Part shown: positions 36,901-50,038 of the stretch, piece by piece | How the letters are laid out: every line of letters starts with the position of its first letter | Position numbering within the stretch: position 1 is the first letter of the stretch | Source: Liolophura sinensis | Lineage: Eukaryota; Mollusca; Polyplacophora; Chitonida; Chitonidae | Direction: 5' to 3' | NCBI RefSeq assembly: GCF_032854445.1 | Contig: NC_088301.1 | Span: 40,413,187-40,477,186, forward strand | DNA: 64,000 nt | The notes under the pieces: generated by a model | Told to the model about the DNA's origin: nothing | Databases searched by the model: none | Seen by the model: only the letters and a program-made list of their open reading frames with translations | Position numbers and translations under genes: made by a program

Positions 36901-39900
36901 AGAAACTAATACATTTATATTTTTATTGGTTTTTTATTTTAATTATTTTTAATTATGATTTTGATTATACAATGTGGTTGGATTTTTCAAATTTTATACA
37001 AATCAATGGTATATTTTTTAAATAATATACCTGTGTAGTAAAAGCTCAGCTTGATAATGTTAGGAAATGCAAAAATCTGAAACCAGTCTGAAATCTGAAT
37101 TGATAATGTGGTCCAGACAGAATATTTCAAATACACATTTTGCATCAGTATAATTATTTATTGAAGACAGATTAGTCTCTGCACAGTGAAATGCAGAATA
37201 TAATATAGATATTCATCAGCAGATGCGTTTTCATTGTCAGGTGCTATCTGGTAATAACATTTTTGTTAGCAAGCAATGTTATTGAGATGGCCATCTTAAT
37301 TTTCCTTACTGCCCTGGACGTTTGCACCAATTCACCCAGAGAGTTTCCCCAATTTAGAATGAAAAAAGGATTGTACTTTTAAGTTTGTTTTTGAGAGAGT
37401 GACAGAAGTTTACTGATCACATAAATTCCCTTAGTTCTCGCCTTTCATGAAAGGATGTGGTTGAACAGACGTAGCTAAATGTTTTCCATTGTTCCATTCT
37501 TTGGGACACAGAACTAGTGACAGCCTGCACAATCAAGCTTATTTATTCAGGACAGTGTCTGTTGGCTTCGCATGAGTATGTGAAACTGCTGTGTTGTCGT
37601 TCTTCTCTCCCTTGTGACAAGGACAGCCATGTTTGTTTTGGCCGGTACTCCGAACAACTGGCCATGTAAGAGAGATAATGGTTCCTGACTGTTGGAAAAA
37701 TGCCTTCATTTGACTCTGTGTGCAGTGGTTTTGACATCAGCCAATGACCCGTGCCTAACTTTGAAAAAGCAGCACTTCTCTTCGTCACAACTGGCCATTG
37801 TTTGTGTTTCTTATTCACGCAGACAGCCTGTAGATTATTGGAGGGATTAGTGGGTAGGTGTGACTTAGCAATGCCCATCACATTGATGAAGCAACTGGCA
37901 TACCACTGAAGAAAGTAATCTTTCTTCTGTGGCTACTTGGAAATGAGCAGATTTTCCTAGATTATCGCTGTTGGCTGTCGCATGAAACACAAGATTGCTT
38001 ATGAAATTTTTAAGCACAGAGTTAATACTTAGCACCACAAATCCTTTTAGACCGTAGCATGCTCAGGAACTATCATCTCAAGCCAACGTGGCTAACCTTA
38101 CAACAGAACAGATGTTTACCTGCCTGTACGCCCAGACATTTACATTATATAATTATGTCCAAGAACAAAGCAAGTATTGGTAGATACATACATTTATTTG
38201 ACTACCATGACCCAAAATTATAACTTTAATTGCTTGGAGATCTAACTTTCACCACTGTACCAAGTCTGTAACTGAGAAAAAGCTTTTGTGTGAGTATATT
38301 GAGAAATACCATATACAAGAGAATGGTATTAACTGTGTTGTTTCTTTTTTGGGAGGGTGGGTGGGTGGCGTGGGGTGGTTGTTTCAGTTGTTTTTGTAAG
38401 GCAATGGTCTGTTTCATAAACTATTGCTGTAGACTTCTCATATATTCATGTAGGGACATGTACATTAACAGGGGTATAATCTAGATGCAATTTGTTTTGA
38501 TTTTTTTTTTCAGAAATGTTAAACCAAGCTAATGAATCAGTAATCTGTCTGGATTATTAGGGAAGATGCCATGATAACATGTATGTTTCTCTTCGCATTA
38601 TAGGATTTGGAGGATGGGTTGTGCTGCAGGCCATATTAAATTGTCCGCGGATCTAATGAATTGATGCATGTCATATATCATACAGGTAATGATGCTCTAA
38701 TCCGAGACCTGTATCTGGCCCTCTGGTATGTTGTCCCCCAAAATCAGTGTATTGGTTGTATTGACCAGCATTTGGAGCGTTGCCAGCTAAGAAGATTTTC
38801 GTATTATCTGACTTAATGAGCCATGTTAGTGGCCACTGCTGAAGCATACTAAAACCTCTCACCAGAGCTCATTTAAGAAGTGTGTGTGCCATATACATCC
38901 ACATTTCCTGGTAGTACTGATACATACTTGTACATACATATGTATTCGCTCTCACTGATTTTCAGCTTGAAACAAAGAAGAGAATATTACATGTTGAATA
39001 TACAGCTTCAAGGTGCACGTATATGTGCTAATTTTATTTCTGGTACAATTTGATGGGCCTACTGTCGGGGGCCTAGTGAGTTACACCAGGCAGTTGTCTC
39101 AGAGGGCCAGACTTCAACACTGGTACATGTACATGTTCATATGGATTATATGCATGGCTCTTAGTATTTAGTTGAAAGTGTTGAAGGAATAGTGACATAG
39201 AAATATGAAAGAAATGACTATGTAATTGCAGTGGTTTCAGTTTCACACTAAATGCTGCTGTATACATGCCATTGCTATTGTAAAAAAAAGGTAATGGAAT
39301 TTTAGAACTAAAAATTTGCTTATGCTGTCGTATTTTTATGTTTTTGTTTTATTCCTAATGTTTACTGATACAATGACTATTTTCAAAAGTTTATTCATAG
39401 GCCAAGTTAATATGTAACATCATGTGGTTACGATATAGCAATATTTTTATTGTGTTAATAATGATTGATGTAATATGTCAATACTAGCTGTGAATTACTT
39501 CTCTCTGTGTTGCGCCATCATAAAAGATGTGCAGGATTGTGTGAAGAGCATTTAGTGCAGCTCCATGGAAATTGTACAAACATTGTCGTGAAGAGGAAAT
39601 GGTTTTGTGATCTGAAGTACATATGTGTGTAACTTCTCCACTAGATTTAATTTAACTTTCGTGTTTTATATACTAGTTTTATAGACTTCCCTTTTAATAC
39701 TTGACTCAAATGTGTCTGTCAGTTTCAAATACAGAAGTTGACCTAACCGTTAGAAGTCAGTGACTTACGGAAACGTTAAACGGAGATGGAGTTTTATTGA
39801 TTATTTCATTTTATTGCATGTTTTATATGGAAATAAACAGGCGTGTTGTTTTATGTTGCATTTAAGTGTGAGAGAAGGTTCAGAAGCAGATAACTGTTAA

Positions 39901-40008
39901 ATTTTGATGTGTACTTCATTATGCTTGGACATAAACCTGTAAGATCATCTCTTTGAAAACCTTATGTCTGAAAGATTTGCTATACTATGGTCTTGCGACA
40001 GCCCACTC

Positions 40009-40025
40009 AAAAAAAAAAAAAAAAA
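40009..40025 (+). repeat. Poly-A run
   Basis: Seventeen A residues. No upstream retrocopy was recognised, so it is listed only as a simple repeat. Confidence 0.85.
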
Positions 40026-42489
40026 GCCTATGTGTCAATCAAAACACCTTAACAAATGTCCCCAATGGGTTCATCAATACCAGCACAATGTGGACAGAAA
40101 CCACCGCTATCAGTGTTTGTAACACTTTCTGCCAGATATCGATCTGTGTGTCCAAAGCCAGCATCCGGCAATAAATTAGAACATTCTCTAGGCTTATTCC
40201 CAACTTTCACAGAGGCGTTAGCCTGTAATATCGAGCCAATTTCATTGACTGTATTCTTGCTCTAATCGTGTTTTCGGGACCGTGTCACTGTGATTTTATT
40301 CTGCACACTATATAATTATGTTTACGCCTCAACTGTTGCACTCCTTTCCTTCTCATTTTGCACCAGCTAATGAGGTTTAAGCAAAAGTCATTAGGTTTCA
40401 AATAATGCCTAAGGCAACATTGGTTGTATGTACATGTACGTACATACACATATACCTGTTAAAATGTCCAAAGGCACTTGTGGCAAATTGTAACAAAAAT
40501 AAAATTGGAGGTTTTTTCTTTTTTGTTTCTTTACGTCACTCAGTAAAGCCCTTAAGGTTGGCCTCCGCTCTGCAAGAATGCTGTTTGTGTGAAGGGTTTG
40601 AAGCACTGACATACTCTTTAATAAAGAAAAAAAAACATATACTTCCAATCTAGCCTAGTATTGGGGTAGAAAGCCAGAGAGGTAAATGAAGGGATATTTG
40701 ATTTGGCTTCGTCTGAGAACAAAATCAAGCCAACATTCTTCTTAACAAAGACCTGACTGGTAGTTGATAATACTAACTGCAGTGCCACAGAATTTGATTA
40801 TACCCTCTTGGGTTTGTCAGTAAATCAAATTGACCGTTGGCATAAGTAACTCAAACTAAATTTGAACCTTGCTAAGTATGTGATTGTTGTGGCCATAGAG
40901 GAACTTGCCATTAGCCCTTAGTTGGAGAGGCATGTCATTGAAAGTGGTCGAATTTGATTAAAGGGTCCTCGAAGGTGAAGTTTGCCAACATGTTTGAGTG
41001 ATTTTCATTTTCTTCCTAGCCCTTGGTTATTTTGTCCCTTGCTATTGAATTGTTTAAGGAATGTGTTTTCATTTAAGCTTGTCCAAGATAAGAGTGCAGC
41101 TATATTGTGTTCATATATTTTCATATAAAAACAGGCAAACATTGTTACATGAGATCAATGTATCATTGTATCTCAGATATACTGAAAAAGATTTCATGCA
41201 TTTCATATGGTATGTACTAAATATATACTCCATGTTTTGTACATTTACAGGCATCTTTCAACATTTCAGACTCTTCCATTTAAAGTGAAAGACAGCACCT
41301 GACTAATGTTTATGGTCACCGAACGACTACCATTTAAGGTATCTTAAAGCGACATTAAATATTTGGAGGCAGTAGCCTCCAGAGGGGTTGTGCTGGTGAT
41401 TTTGACCCTTGTTGAATGTTTTTAAAATTACAATAGGATTGTTGTACAACTAGATTCATGCTCAATTCTGAAATAAATCTAAGCACCACTGAGGCTGACC
41501 TAAACATTCGACAGTCACTGGATTTTATGCTTCAGTTTTGTAGTGGTGGCTTCTAAGATGAGACCTAGTCATCACAGGCGTCAGAAAAAAGCACCTTGAC
41601 TTGAACAGGATAAGTTTACTTTAATAAGTTTACTGTATTTTATAAAAGAAAACAGAAAAAAAAAACAAGAAAGGCATATATGCGAGAAAGGCAAAGGAGA
41701 AAAATTTAAATTCTTCAATAGTAATGAATTCAGAGAAAAAAAATTATATTATTTAAGCATTAATTTATTTTATCAAAAGATTTAGTTAATTTTAAGTGTT
41801 GTCCAGTGAGTACCTTCTTCTTATTCCCATAAACCTTTTTTGTTATTTAGAAACTGCTGACTAAATGGTAAAATGTATGATAAAAAAGTATTTGTATAAT
41901 TTGAGTGACTAAGTAGGCCTATAGGGCCTATTGGGGAGATGAATGCGGTTTGGGCCAAGAAGGCATGCTAGTATCTGACATATTTTGGCATCGTTTAATA
42001 TTACATGGCTTGTAAATCAACTGATTTTACGTCTGGTGGTTCGTGAATGATACAGACCTGTCTCACAACACTCTGTGAAATGCCCTTCAGCTGCACGTAA
42101 CTAAATAGTTGTAAAAGATCTCAAATGCAGTATAGTTTTGTGTTATCATATGTTATGTCATGGAGTGAATGGGTAAAGGCCACGTCACAGCTTAGGATGC
42201 GCAATCTGATAGCAACGTGCTTGATTGGATATAATTCTCAAGATGGCTGCCTCAATTCACACCAGCCATTTGTGCATTATGGTCATTTTGTTCTACATGT
42301 TATTCAGTGAAATCTCATCATACTTTTTAGAAAGCTTGAGTACTCTGCTTTTGTTTTAAAGTTTTAGCCAGGTGCTGTCTTGTCCTTTTTAGTTCGTGTA
42401 ATTTTATAATTCACTTGAGAACTAAATTTGTCTACTGGCTGGTATATGTTGACCAAACTATTTGATCGATTGTTGTTTAGCCATCATGG

Positions 42490-42540
42490 AAATTAAGCTG
42501 TTAATTGTGATTTTAATTAATTGTTAATTGTGAACTTTGT
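42490..42540. promoter_or_regulatory. Cluster of TTAATT homeodomain-type cores
   Basis: Within 45 bp the words GTTAATTGTGA (twice) and TTTAATTAATTG occur, so about five TAAT/ATTA cores are packed together. Clusters of this kind bind homeodomain proteins, but AT-rich DNA produces them by chance too. Confidence 0.2.
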
Positions 42541-42839
42541 TTTTTTATTCATAAACTTAAATTGGAATATAAAGTATCATTTTTTGTGGTGATCAGTTTT
42601 TGTCCTAGATGTTTTAACTGTATTAAAACGTTTAGGTGAAAGTGAGCGCATACACAGTATTACCCAAGCAGATTCTCCAGCAATATACCATAAACCCATT
42701 GGAGTTGGATAGGTAGGAAGTCTGCTAATCAGACTGTCAGATGACAATGTGACTCTGATGTTGCTGCATGTTTTTGTCTCTAAGTCCTTTTAATTCTAAA
42801 CTTTCATCTGGAACTGTCACTTGTCAGCAGTTTTGTTAT

Positions 42840-43620
42840 TTTATCAGGGAATTGTTTAATATTGCCCAATCACAGAGCTCTCATCTGCACACTGCTACCC
42901 ATTCCCTTGTCTTATTAACCTGATAAATGAGCTTAAGAAGAGCCAGCAGCGTTCTTAGAATTATCTCTACATCCATGGATTGTGGCTGAGCTTGTTCCCT
43001 GGAATTGCATCTTAATGAAGAAGGTTATCTTCAAATGTTTTTTCCCTCCACGCTCTTGTCACATTTAAAGAGCTGTCCCTGTCCCCATTTGTCATTATAG
43101 ACTGTTTGCAACATGAGGGAAAAAAACCCAGCTATTATGCGGTACGTCACAAAATAGAAATTACACGGCAGTGTGTCCCTTATAGAAATGTCTTTGCGAC
43201 ATGATGACTGAGTTGGATATCTCAGATTCCTTTGGTGTGCTACCCAACCCCAGGTGATATATGGATGCCATTGGAAGCAGTACAAGCGTGGAATGGCTTG
43301 TAATCAGAAAGTTCCATGGAGTGCCATAACAGTCACAGGAATTGCATGACTGCATGGTCGGCTGGAAACTGCCTTCCATTAGACTGAAGATTGCAGACAG
43401 AATGAGCATGCTCAGTAAATCAGTTTTATGGCCTCTGGCCGTTGAAAGTAACGAGGATACCGGTATCATTGAGCCAATCGGCTTCCAATCAGGTGTTGGC
43501 CACAATAGCAGTGGTGTCACCCAAAAGGATGTTGGTTTCTCTTTGAGTGAGAAAACTGCTGTTTGTGCTTCTTTATGCAGCAATCAAGCTGACAGGTATA
43601 TACATCACCGTGTAACCAAC
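42840..43620. other. GC-richer unique segment, possible regulatory element
   Basis: A patch without repeats, with balanced composition and stop-poor frames on both strands. No coding evidence. It may be a conserved non-coding element; an unannotated single exon is a less likely reading. Confidence 0.18.
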
Positions 43621-44507
43621 AGCTAAGCATTTTTCCCCAAGTTGATTAGTTTGTTATATAAATATTTTGTTCTACATCTAAATATGCTAATTTTTTTAAA
43701 ATGTCTCATCAAGGTCATTCTATGCCTGGTTTATAAAAGATGGTTCAAAGATATACATGTATGTCTGCAGCTATATATACATATTTATGTTTCCACAGAA
43801 GTTTATTTAGCACTCCTTTTTCTAAAGACATACATATTCTTTGGCTACTGAAAGAGACAAACGGAACAGTTATGCATACAGTGTTACTATATTCAGATGA
43901 ACAAAATGAATTATGAAACTACATGTGTTTTAGTTGATAAAAATTGGCCTAAATTCATTGCGTTTTTTTTTTCGCTTAAATTTATGCCATATTTTTCCAT
44001 CATTGAATGCGGAGTAACACAGTAAAAAGTATACATCATAATTTGTCTGGAAATTGGTAAAAAAAATCTGTATATTTAAGAAAAAGAATCATTATACTAC
44101 ATTGTGTTTGTGAAGTTAATAATGTAATAATATTCACCCACTTCTCCTTTCATATGTATATATGTTTTGGAATGTATGGAGTGTTTGCTTTGGAGAATTT
44201 TTCTTACATAAAGACTTACAATTTTAGACAACCTATAATTACAGCATTACAATTACTTCTCTTTCAGTTTGTCTAATGTGTATAAAAGCAGAATTCCGTG
44301 ATCTTTTTTTTCAAAAAATGTGATTTGGTGGAGATGCATGACTACTAATGTCAGTCATAGGTTTTCTTTGGGAATCATACTTCTGTTCCTATTGAGCTTA
44401 CACTGTTACTGGTAGTGGTAAAAACTAAGTTGTTTGCTACATGTAAATTGCATAAACAGATATTTGTTTGTTTGTTTTCTTTTTCTCTTTGCTTTTACTT
44501 GAACCAG

Positions 44508-44550
44508 CTAAACTTGAAATATGTGGAAAAAGGGAGATGACCAGAATTGG
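44508..44550 (+). CDS. Candidate 43-nt exon with strong splice signals
   Basis: A long pyrimidine tract (44463-44500, nearly all T and C) ends in GAACCAG; 43 nt later the perfect donor GTAAGT follows TTGG. With one base from the previous exon the only open frame reads KLEICGKREMTRI and leaves two bases at the end. The other two frames are closed by stops. Of all splice-bounded candidates here this has the best pair of signals. I do not recognise the peptide, and a chance match or a non-coding RNA exon remains quite possible. Confidence 0.3.
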
Positions 44551-47335
44551 GTAAGTAGCAGAAAGAGCCCCAATGGAACCTTAGTCAATCTATGGTATCA
44601 GTATCACAAGTTACATTAAGGTTAAAGCCTGCCTGGGTGATTTCCCTCGGCCGCTGTAATAGATGTATGTATGTCGTGAGGCTTTTTCTAAGGGAAATTG
44701 ATTTGGTGAAATGCCTAGTGTTTTAGTGGTGAGGCTGCAGATCCGATCTAGTGACAAGAAATTTCCATCAACAGTTTGCCCACATAAATGAGCTGCGCCT
44801 GACAAGCGCCGAAAGGTCATGATCCCATCTTGACACAATCATTCATTAAGACAATAGTGATGTATGTATGCACGTATATTGATCTCACACAAATGCGCTG
44901 ATAAAAATTTAATCTTGAAACATCAGGGGTTATTCAAGAACACAAGCCTGAATGCCAGCATCAATATTGCATTGTCTTTTGACTTAAAACTTGGAAGAAA
45001 ACTGTCATTGGCAATGGATATTGATGATATGCATAAGCCAACCCCTTGAAGTTGAACTATTCATTGAAGTGATCAATTGTCAGGTAGATGAGTGATTGAA
45101 TTCATGGACAGCAATTACTGCGAGTGACTGTAAAAAGATTTAGTGGCAAACTACATGTTCCTAATGTCAAAGCTTTCCTTCTTGTCCCTCCTCAGGCTGA
45201 TGTGCTGTCCCAGATCAAGAGGTGACTCAAGAGTATGGATTTACACACCAAGTCGTTGACTGAACAATGGCTGCATTTTCACCTGGCACTATATTTGTCA
45301 TTCTATTGTCAGTCGTAGTAACTTCGTACAGCAGACATTTCTTTCCTTTTGACATTCACGACATGATGTTATGGGACTATAATTGACAAATTTCTGCCAC
45401 AGTAGCTGAAGCAGATCTTTTATACGTAATCTGAGTAATATACATGTAGACTTACCTTGAATCTGTCAGTACACATTATGTATGTACATTTAACAGTGAG
45501 TTTTAACATGCTTATACATATACTTGCATACATGTACATGTACCTTTCATCAAATGTGTTCTTTGAAGCTGATTATGTAACCAGGTTAAAGCTCTATATA
45601 CGTTTACCTCAAGTCAGGTGATGTTTATGTTCTTATACATGTAAGTAATGATTTCTAGCTTGATCTTCGACTAGTTGTTAATTACCTGTTCTTGCAATCA
45701 TGTGTCATGTGTCCCCACCCCTACCCTCCTCTTGTGAGCACTGCCAGTGCATCTTGGTTTGCAACTTTGCTTGGAAGGATATCTGCTTGTGTGGATAATT
45801 CTTCTTGGGGGAAAATTCTTGGCGCACCCTCTATTTATTAATTTTTTTTTTTGGAAGTTTTTTTTTTCAATTGTGAGTAAAATTAAAAATTATACATTGA
45901 GAATTCTAATGTATTAAGTGTGTGATTTTGACCTTCACACACTGACATTGGTTAGTTTGGGTAATACTTGTCTATACTACTTGTGTAGGTTGTTACTTAA
46001 ACACTCTACACCTGTGGACCTGTGGACTTGTACATGTGTACAAGTAAACTGGAATGTCTAGTAAACTGCAGTGGGGAATTAGCTATCAGAGGTCTTTTTG
46101 ACAGCTTCAGTAATGCACCTATTGCGTGGCAGCAAGGTTGTTCTCCACCTTTGTCTTTGTTCATGCCAAATTAAATTTTTTTTTTTGCTATAAAAGCCTG
46201 CAGCTTCTCCCAGTTGGTTGAAGGCCACGGGCAAGATGGGACATTGTTCTAAGTGAGTTACGTATAGTAATTTTACCAAAATTTCCTGAGGAACTTTGGC
46301 TAGAAAAAAAATGGTAGTACTGTCACTGTGGGTGCTACTTCATAAATTGATGTGACATCCACGCTGGTTTTTTGTCTAAAGACAGTAAAATTTGATTATG
46401 TGAAGCATCAATCAGCTGGGTTATGCAGTAAATGCCTTTGGCTATTATTTCTGTTATAAGACAAGAACTTCCACTCTCTGAAAACACTCAGACCCAAGTT
46501 TTATTTCGCCCTCTCCATTTGTCATGGCCATGGCTACAAGGTTCTCTCTGATTCTTTTTGACCGTGAGTATGTAGAAGTCTGTTTTTCATTGTTAGCATT
46601 TTGAGGTTACAGCATAGGATCAATATTTGAAGGGTAAAATTGTGTGAATGCTGTCATTGTTCCTTACATGTAAGTTTACCTTAGGTCATTAGACAGCTGT
46701 CCAAGAAATTATGCTCAGGATAATATCCATTACCTCTTAGCCTTTGTTATGGCAGAAAAAAAAATCTCCAACTTTAAGAAACATGGCAGTGGCATTTATC
46801 ATTTGCAAGTTTTTGCCTTGATTTGCAGTGTATAGTCAGATTTGGGATTTTAATATGTAAGAACAGTTTTGTATATGTAAACTTTTGAAACAGTAACATA
46901 ATGGCTTGAGTACATGATGTACACTGTAAAAAATAGTTCCTTCCTTCTATATAAAGTCATGATTTTTAAACTGGTAACACTTAAAATGGAGCTCCTTGTG
47001 CCTTCTGACTTGGGAATTCAGTTTCTGTGAATTCATGTGTTTATGGTGAAAAATTTTAGTTATTTTAGATGAATGTCATGTAAATATGAGGCCTTTTTGA
47101 AGAAATGGAATCACATTTCAGTACAGTAATATGAATAGTTTTATACCAGATACCAGTGTTTAATATCAAACTATGCATAGTTACATGTACATATTAAGAC
47201 CTCACTTAATGTACATTCTGATTAAAAATTAAAACATAGCAAATAGCCTATGAAATCTGTATGACATGCATGTATAGTACATGTTTATAACATAGATGCC
47301 CAAATTTTATAGCCCTACATGAATACCAGCAGATC

Positions 47336-47487
47336 TATTTATTTATTTATTTATTTATTTATTTGATTGAAGTTTTACGCTGTACTGAAGGATATTTCAC
47401 ATGTAAGATTACAGCCAACATTATGGTAGGACAAATTCCAGAGGAAACACATGACCATCCACAAAGACAGCATGAGCTGAACTTAGG
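47336..47487 (-). mobile_element. SINE, decayed and 5'-truncated
   Basis: An ATTT tail repeat (47340-47364) precedes GATTGAAGTTTTACGCTGTAC, GAAGGATATTTCAC, CCAACATTATGG and GACCATCC, the reverse complement of the family tail, TGAAATATTC block and core. It ends near CAGCATGAGCTGAAC, the start of the body. Much diverged from the full-length copies, so old. The 84-codon frame over it is not a gene. Confidence 0.75.
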
Positions 47488-49739
47488 TTTGTCACTGTGT
47501 AAGGCAGGAAAAGATCAACTTTGCCGGCGCAGCCTGTACATGTGTCAATGGGTCACTGTAACCAAGGCTTCAGACAGGTATAACAGATGCTTTGTAGAAT
47601 TAAAATATTTGATTTGATGGGAGACAGTGCTTTAAGCAAAACAGTGTTTAAGGCACAGACAATGATGGCATAAGACAGTGGGTTCACAAAGGAAAAATAT
47701 TTATGAAATATAAACATAGGAAACATTTTTATAGCAACACAGATATTCTTTTTTTATTCAACAATGTGGAACATTTTGGAGCACAAAGACTTGAAATTAT
47801 CCTAAGGCAATTGCAAGAGCATTGACTCTGTGGATTTTTTATTTCAGGATTGTTTTTTTTTTTTTTTTCTCCACTGAGAATGTTGAAGCCGGGGTACGCC
47901 TTATGAGTTGTGTAAACAGATAGCATACATCAGGGAATGCTGGGAATGAGGAAACAGGGCATCTCTGTCTGTGTCTGGATTTCATTGTCTGCCGATTTCT
48001 TAAGGATTAATTTGTGGGGGAAAAATCGCCCATAGTGTAAGCCGATTCATCGCACAGAATTTGAATTTATAGCCTTGGAGTGTGAGAAATTTGAGTTTCA
48101 GAACCGAGTCTTAGGATTTAAAACTGTGTAAACTGTTTTGCTCACTATCTTGAGTCCCATTTCCCTGTGCTCTTCAGGCCTTGTCACTAGCAGAATAAAC
48201 AGTAATCTCTAGGAAATGTGTAGACTTAATAGATGCAAAAAATTATTTTCTCATTGCTGAGTCATATGGGATAAATGTAAATGATGAAATGATAAAAAAA
48301 AATGTTTTTCATATACATGCAGTCTATGTATTTGATAGGATCTTGTGAGTTTTTATGCATTTGTTTATGAAAGTTTGTGTGATAATTAGAGCACTCCTTG
48401 CCCATCTGGATTTTGTCCAGATATATCCTCCATGTCAGTGAGTCAGAATTAATGTCATAATCCATACTTGTTCAGTTTGGATCATGATATGGTAGTTAGC
48501 AATATAATTTTCAGTTATATATTTATATCTGGCATTTAACTACCATTTTTTTTTTTTTTTTTGTGTATAAGACTGCGGACAGTTTTATGGTAGGGGGAAG
48601 GAATCTTGTGACCAGGCAGTGAAAAGGCAATTATAGCTACATGTACTTCACCTGGAACACCCCTCTTGGTTTTGGAGTTAGTCTGTAACAGTAGAGTGTG
48701 CCTGACACCAGAGACATCCATCAATTTTACTGATTTTCTTCCCTTTATTGAAACAAGTAAAGTACATGTGCTTTCAGTGTAACTTCAGGTATTTAAAACA
48801 TCTGATGATTGTTCATACCCTTGTAAAATACTGTCTTACAAAAGCATTGTAACCTGGTCACTGAATTGTTCCTGCATGCAAGAGGAAGTAAAATTCTACA
48901 TGCGGTGAATTAAAAAATCACATGCTGTGAGAAACATCTGGCATTTCATTTTTGATTACAATTCTGTGAAAATGTATTTGCAATGTTCAGTGCAAAAGCA
49001 CATGCAGGCTGCCCAGCACAACGGACTTGAGGGAGGATGAAATGCTGTGTGCCCCTGCTACCCCTTCCCCCCCAAACTCACTTGCCCACAGACACCCACA
49101 CATGTCTGAAACACTTCACTCTACTGTAACATTCTTATTCTTGGTATGCAGATTGCAATGAATTATGGATGGATATCTTTGCTGGTATCTTAAGACTGGA
49201 AACTGGAAGGAAGGTCAGATAGACATGTAACTTTTGTATAAATCTTTACACTTAATTTGTGTAAAAACAGAACACCTGCATAGGTACAAAGTATTAAAGT
49301 CATCATTGAAATACTTAGCAGTCATCAGATAGAAAATGGTCACAAGTCATCATATTACAAAATATGGGAAAAGGTCAGCTGGAAAGAAAAATAAATCTAT
49401 ACACATCATGTCTCAAAAGAGAAAAATATATGTACCATGTATACCCAAGCCTGTCAAAATACTCATTCACTTGCACTGAAGGATACATATATAAAAAGTG
49501 TGTTGATGTTGTGTGTGAAGTAAATACCGCAGGGAGGACGTAGGAGTCTTGAGTCATTCAGATTTCCTAGTTTCAAAATGCTGGCAGTGTGTAATGCTCT
49601 GTCTTGGGTAGTTGATGAGGTCCAGAATAGGCCTCTTGGGAGGGTTACGCAATGTGAACGAGGATCAACACGATCATTTGACATGACAATCTGACCGTCT
49701 AATACCAAAAACATGGCCAAGTATAAGAATTCTGACAGA

Positions 49740-49990
49740 AAAAGTCTTTTCCCCTTGAGGAGTCTTCCCAGTAAATCATACTTTTTTAAAGCGGATCACG
49801 AGCTAAGCGATTGCAGTCACCCCCATTAACTTGTGCCCCGTGCAATTAATTTTCACCAGGTCTCACGAATAGCATCTCACTGTAGCAGACAGCCACATGA
49901 TGACTGACATCTTTTGATGGTTTAGCCAGAAAGTTAGGACATAATCCTCTGAAGACATCATGTGAATCATGTTACTGTCAGGTAGTTATA
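49740..49990. other. Possible regulatory element with CAATTAAT core
   Basis: A GC-richer patch in AT-rich surroundings holds CAATTAAT at 49843-49850 within GTGCAATTAATTTTCACC. No exon or repeat overlaps it. Enhancer function is only a guess from texture. Confidence 0.18.
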
Positions 49991-50015
49991 TCAGATCTGG
50001 TGCTGGTAAATGCAT

Positions 50016-50038
50016 TTGTTTGAGTTTTACAGGTATGT
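50016..50038 (+). promoter_or_regulatory. Second candidate recursive splice site
   Basis: TTGTTTGAGTTTTACAG is followed directly by GTATGT at 50033, again an acceptor abutting a strong donor. No open exon with a good second donor follows. The pyrimidine tract is interrupted by purines, so the case is weaker than at 25315. Confidence 0.2.

Larger units (their letters stand above)
32078..42489. other. Long non-coding stretch, no gene supported
   Basis: No RNA gene, clear mobile element or splice-bounded exon of quality was found, apart from the tRNA-like piece at 33866 and a poly-A run at 40009. The 122-codon minus frame at 36357-36725 and the 112-codon minus frame at 37543-37881 have no recognisable domain. 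A CAG/GTAAAA junction at 35905 resembles an abutted splice site pair but its pyrimidine tract is weak. Confidence 0.5.
42541..47335. other. Non-coding stretch, no complete gene
   Basis: The longest frame in the window, 140 codons on the minus strand at 43161-43583, lies here opposite a 94-codon plus frame. Neither has a domain I recognise, and both being open suggests a GC-richer, stop-poor patch rather than a gene. One candidate exon (44508-44550) is listed separately. Confidence 0.45.

Noticed and set aside
43161-43583. Longest open frame, 140 codons, minus strand
   Set aside because: No domain, signal or splice structure recognised. With about 0.065 stops per codon (assuming ~38 percent GC) over six frames of 64 kb, a longest frame of about 130-140 codons is expected by chance. 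A 94-codon frame on the other strand overlaps it.
45430-45470. Minus-strand donor CAAG/GTAAGTCT
   Set aside because: The only nearby acceptor would leave a 7-nt exon.
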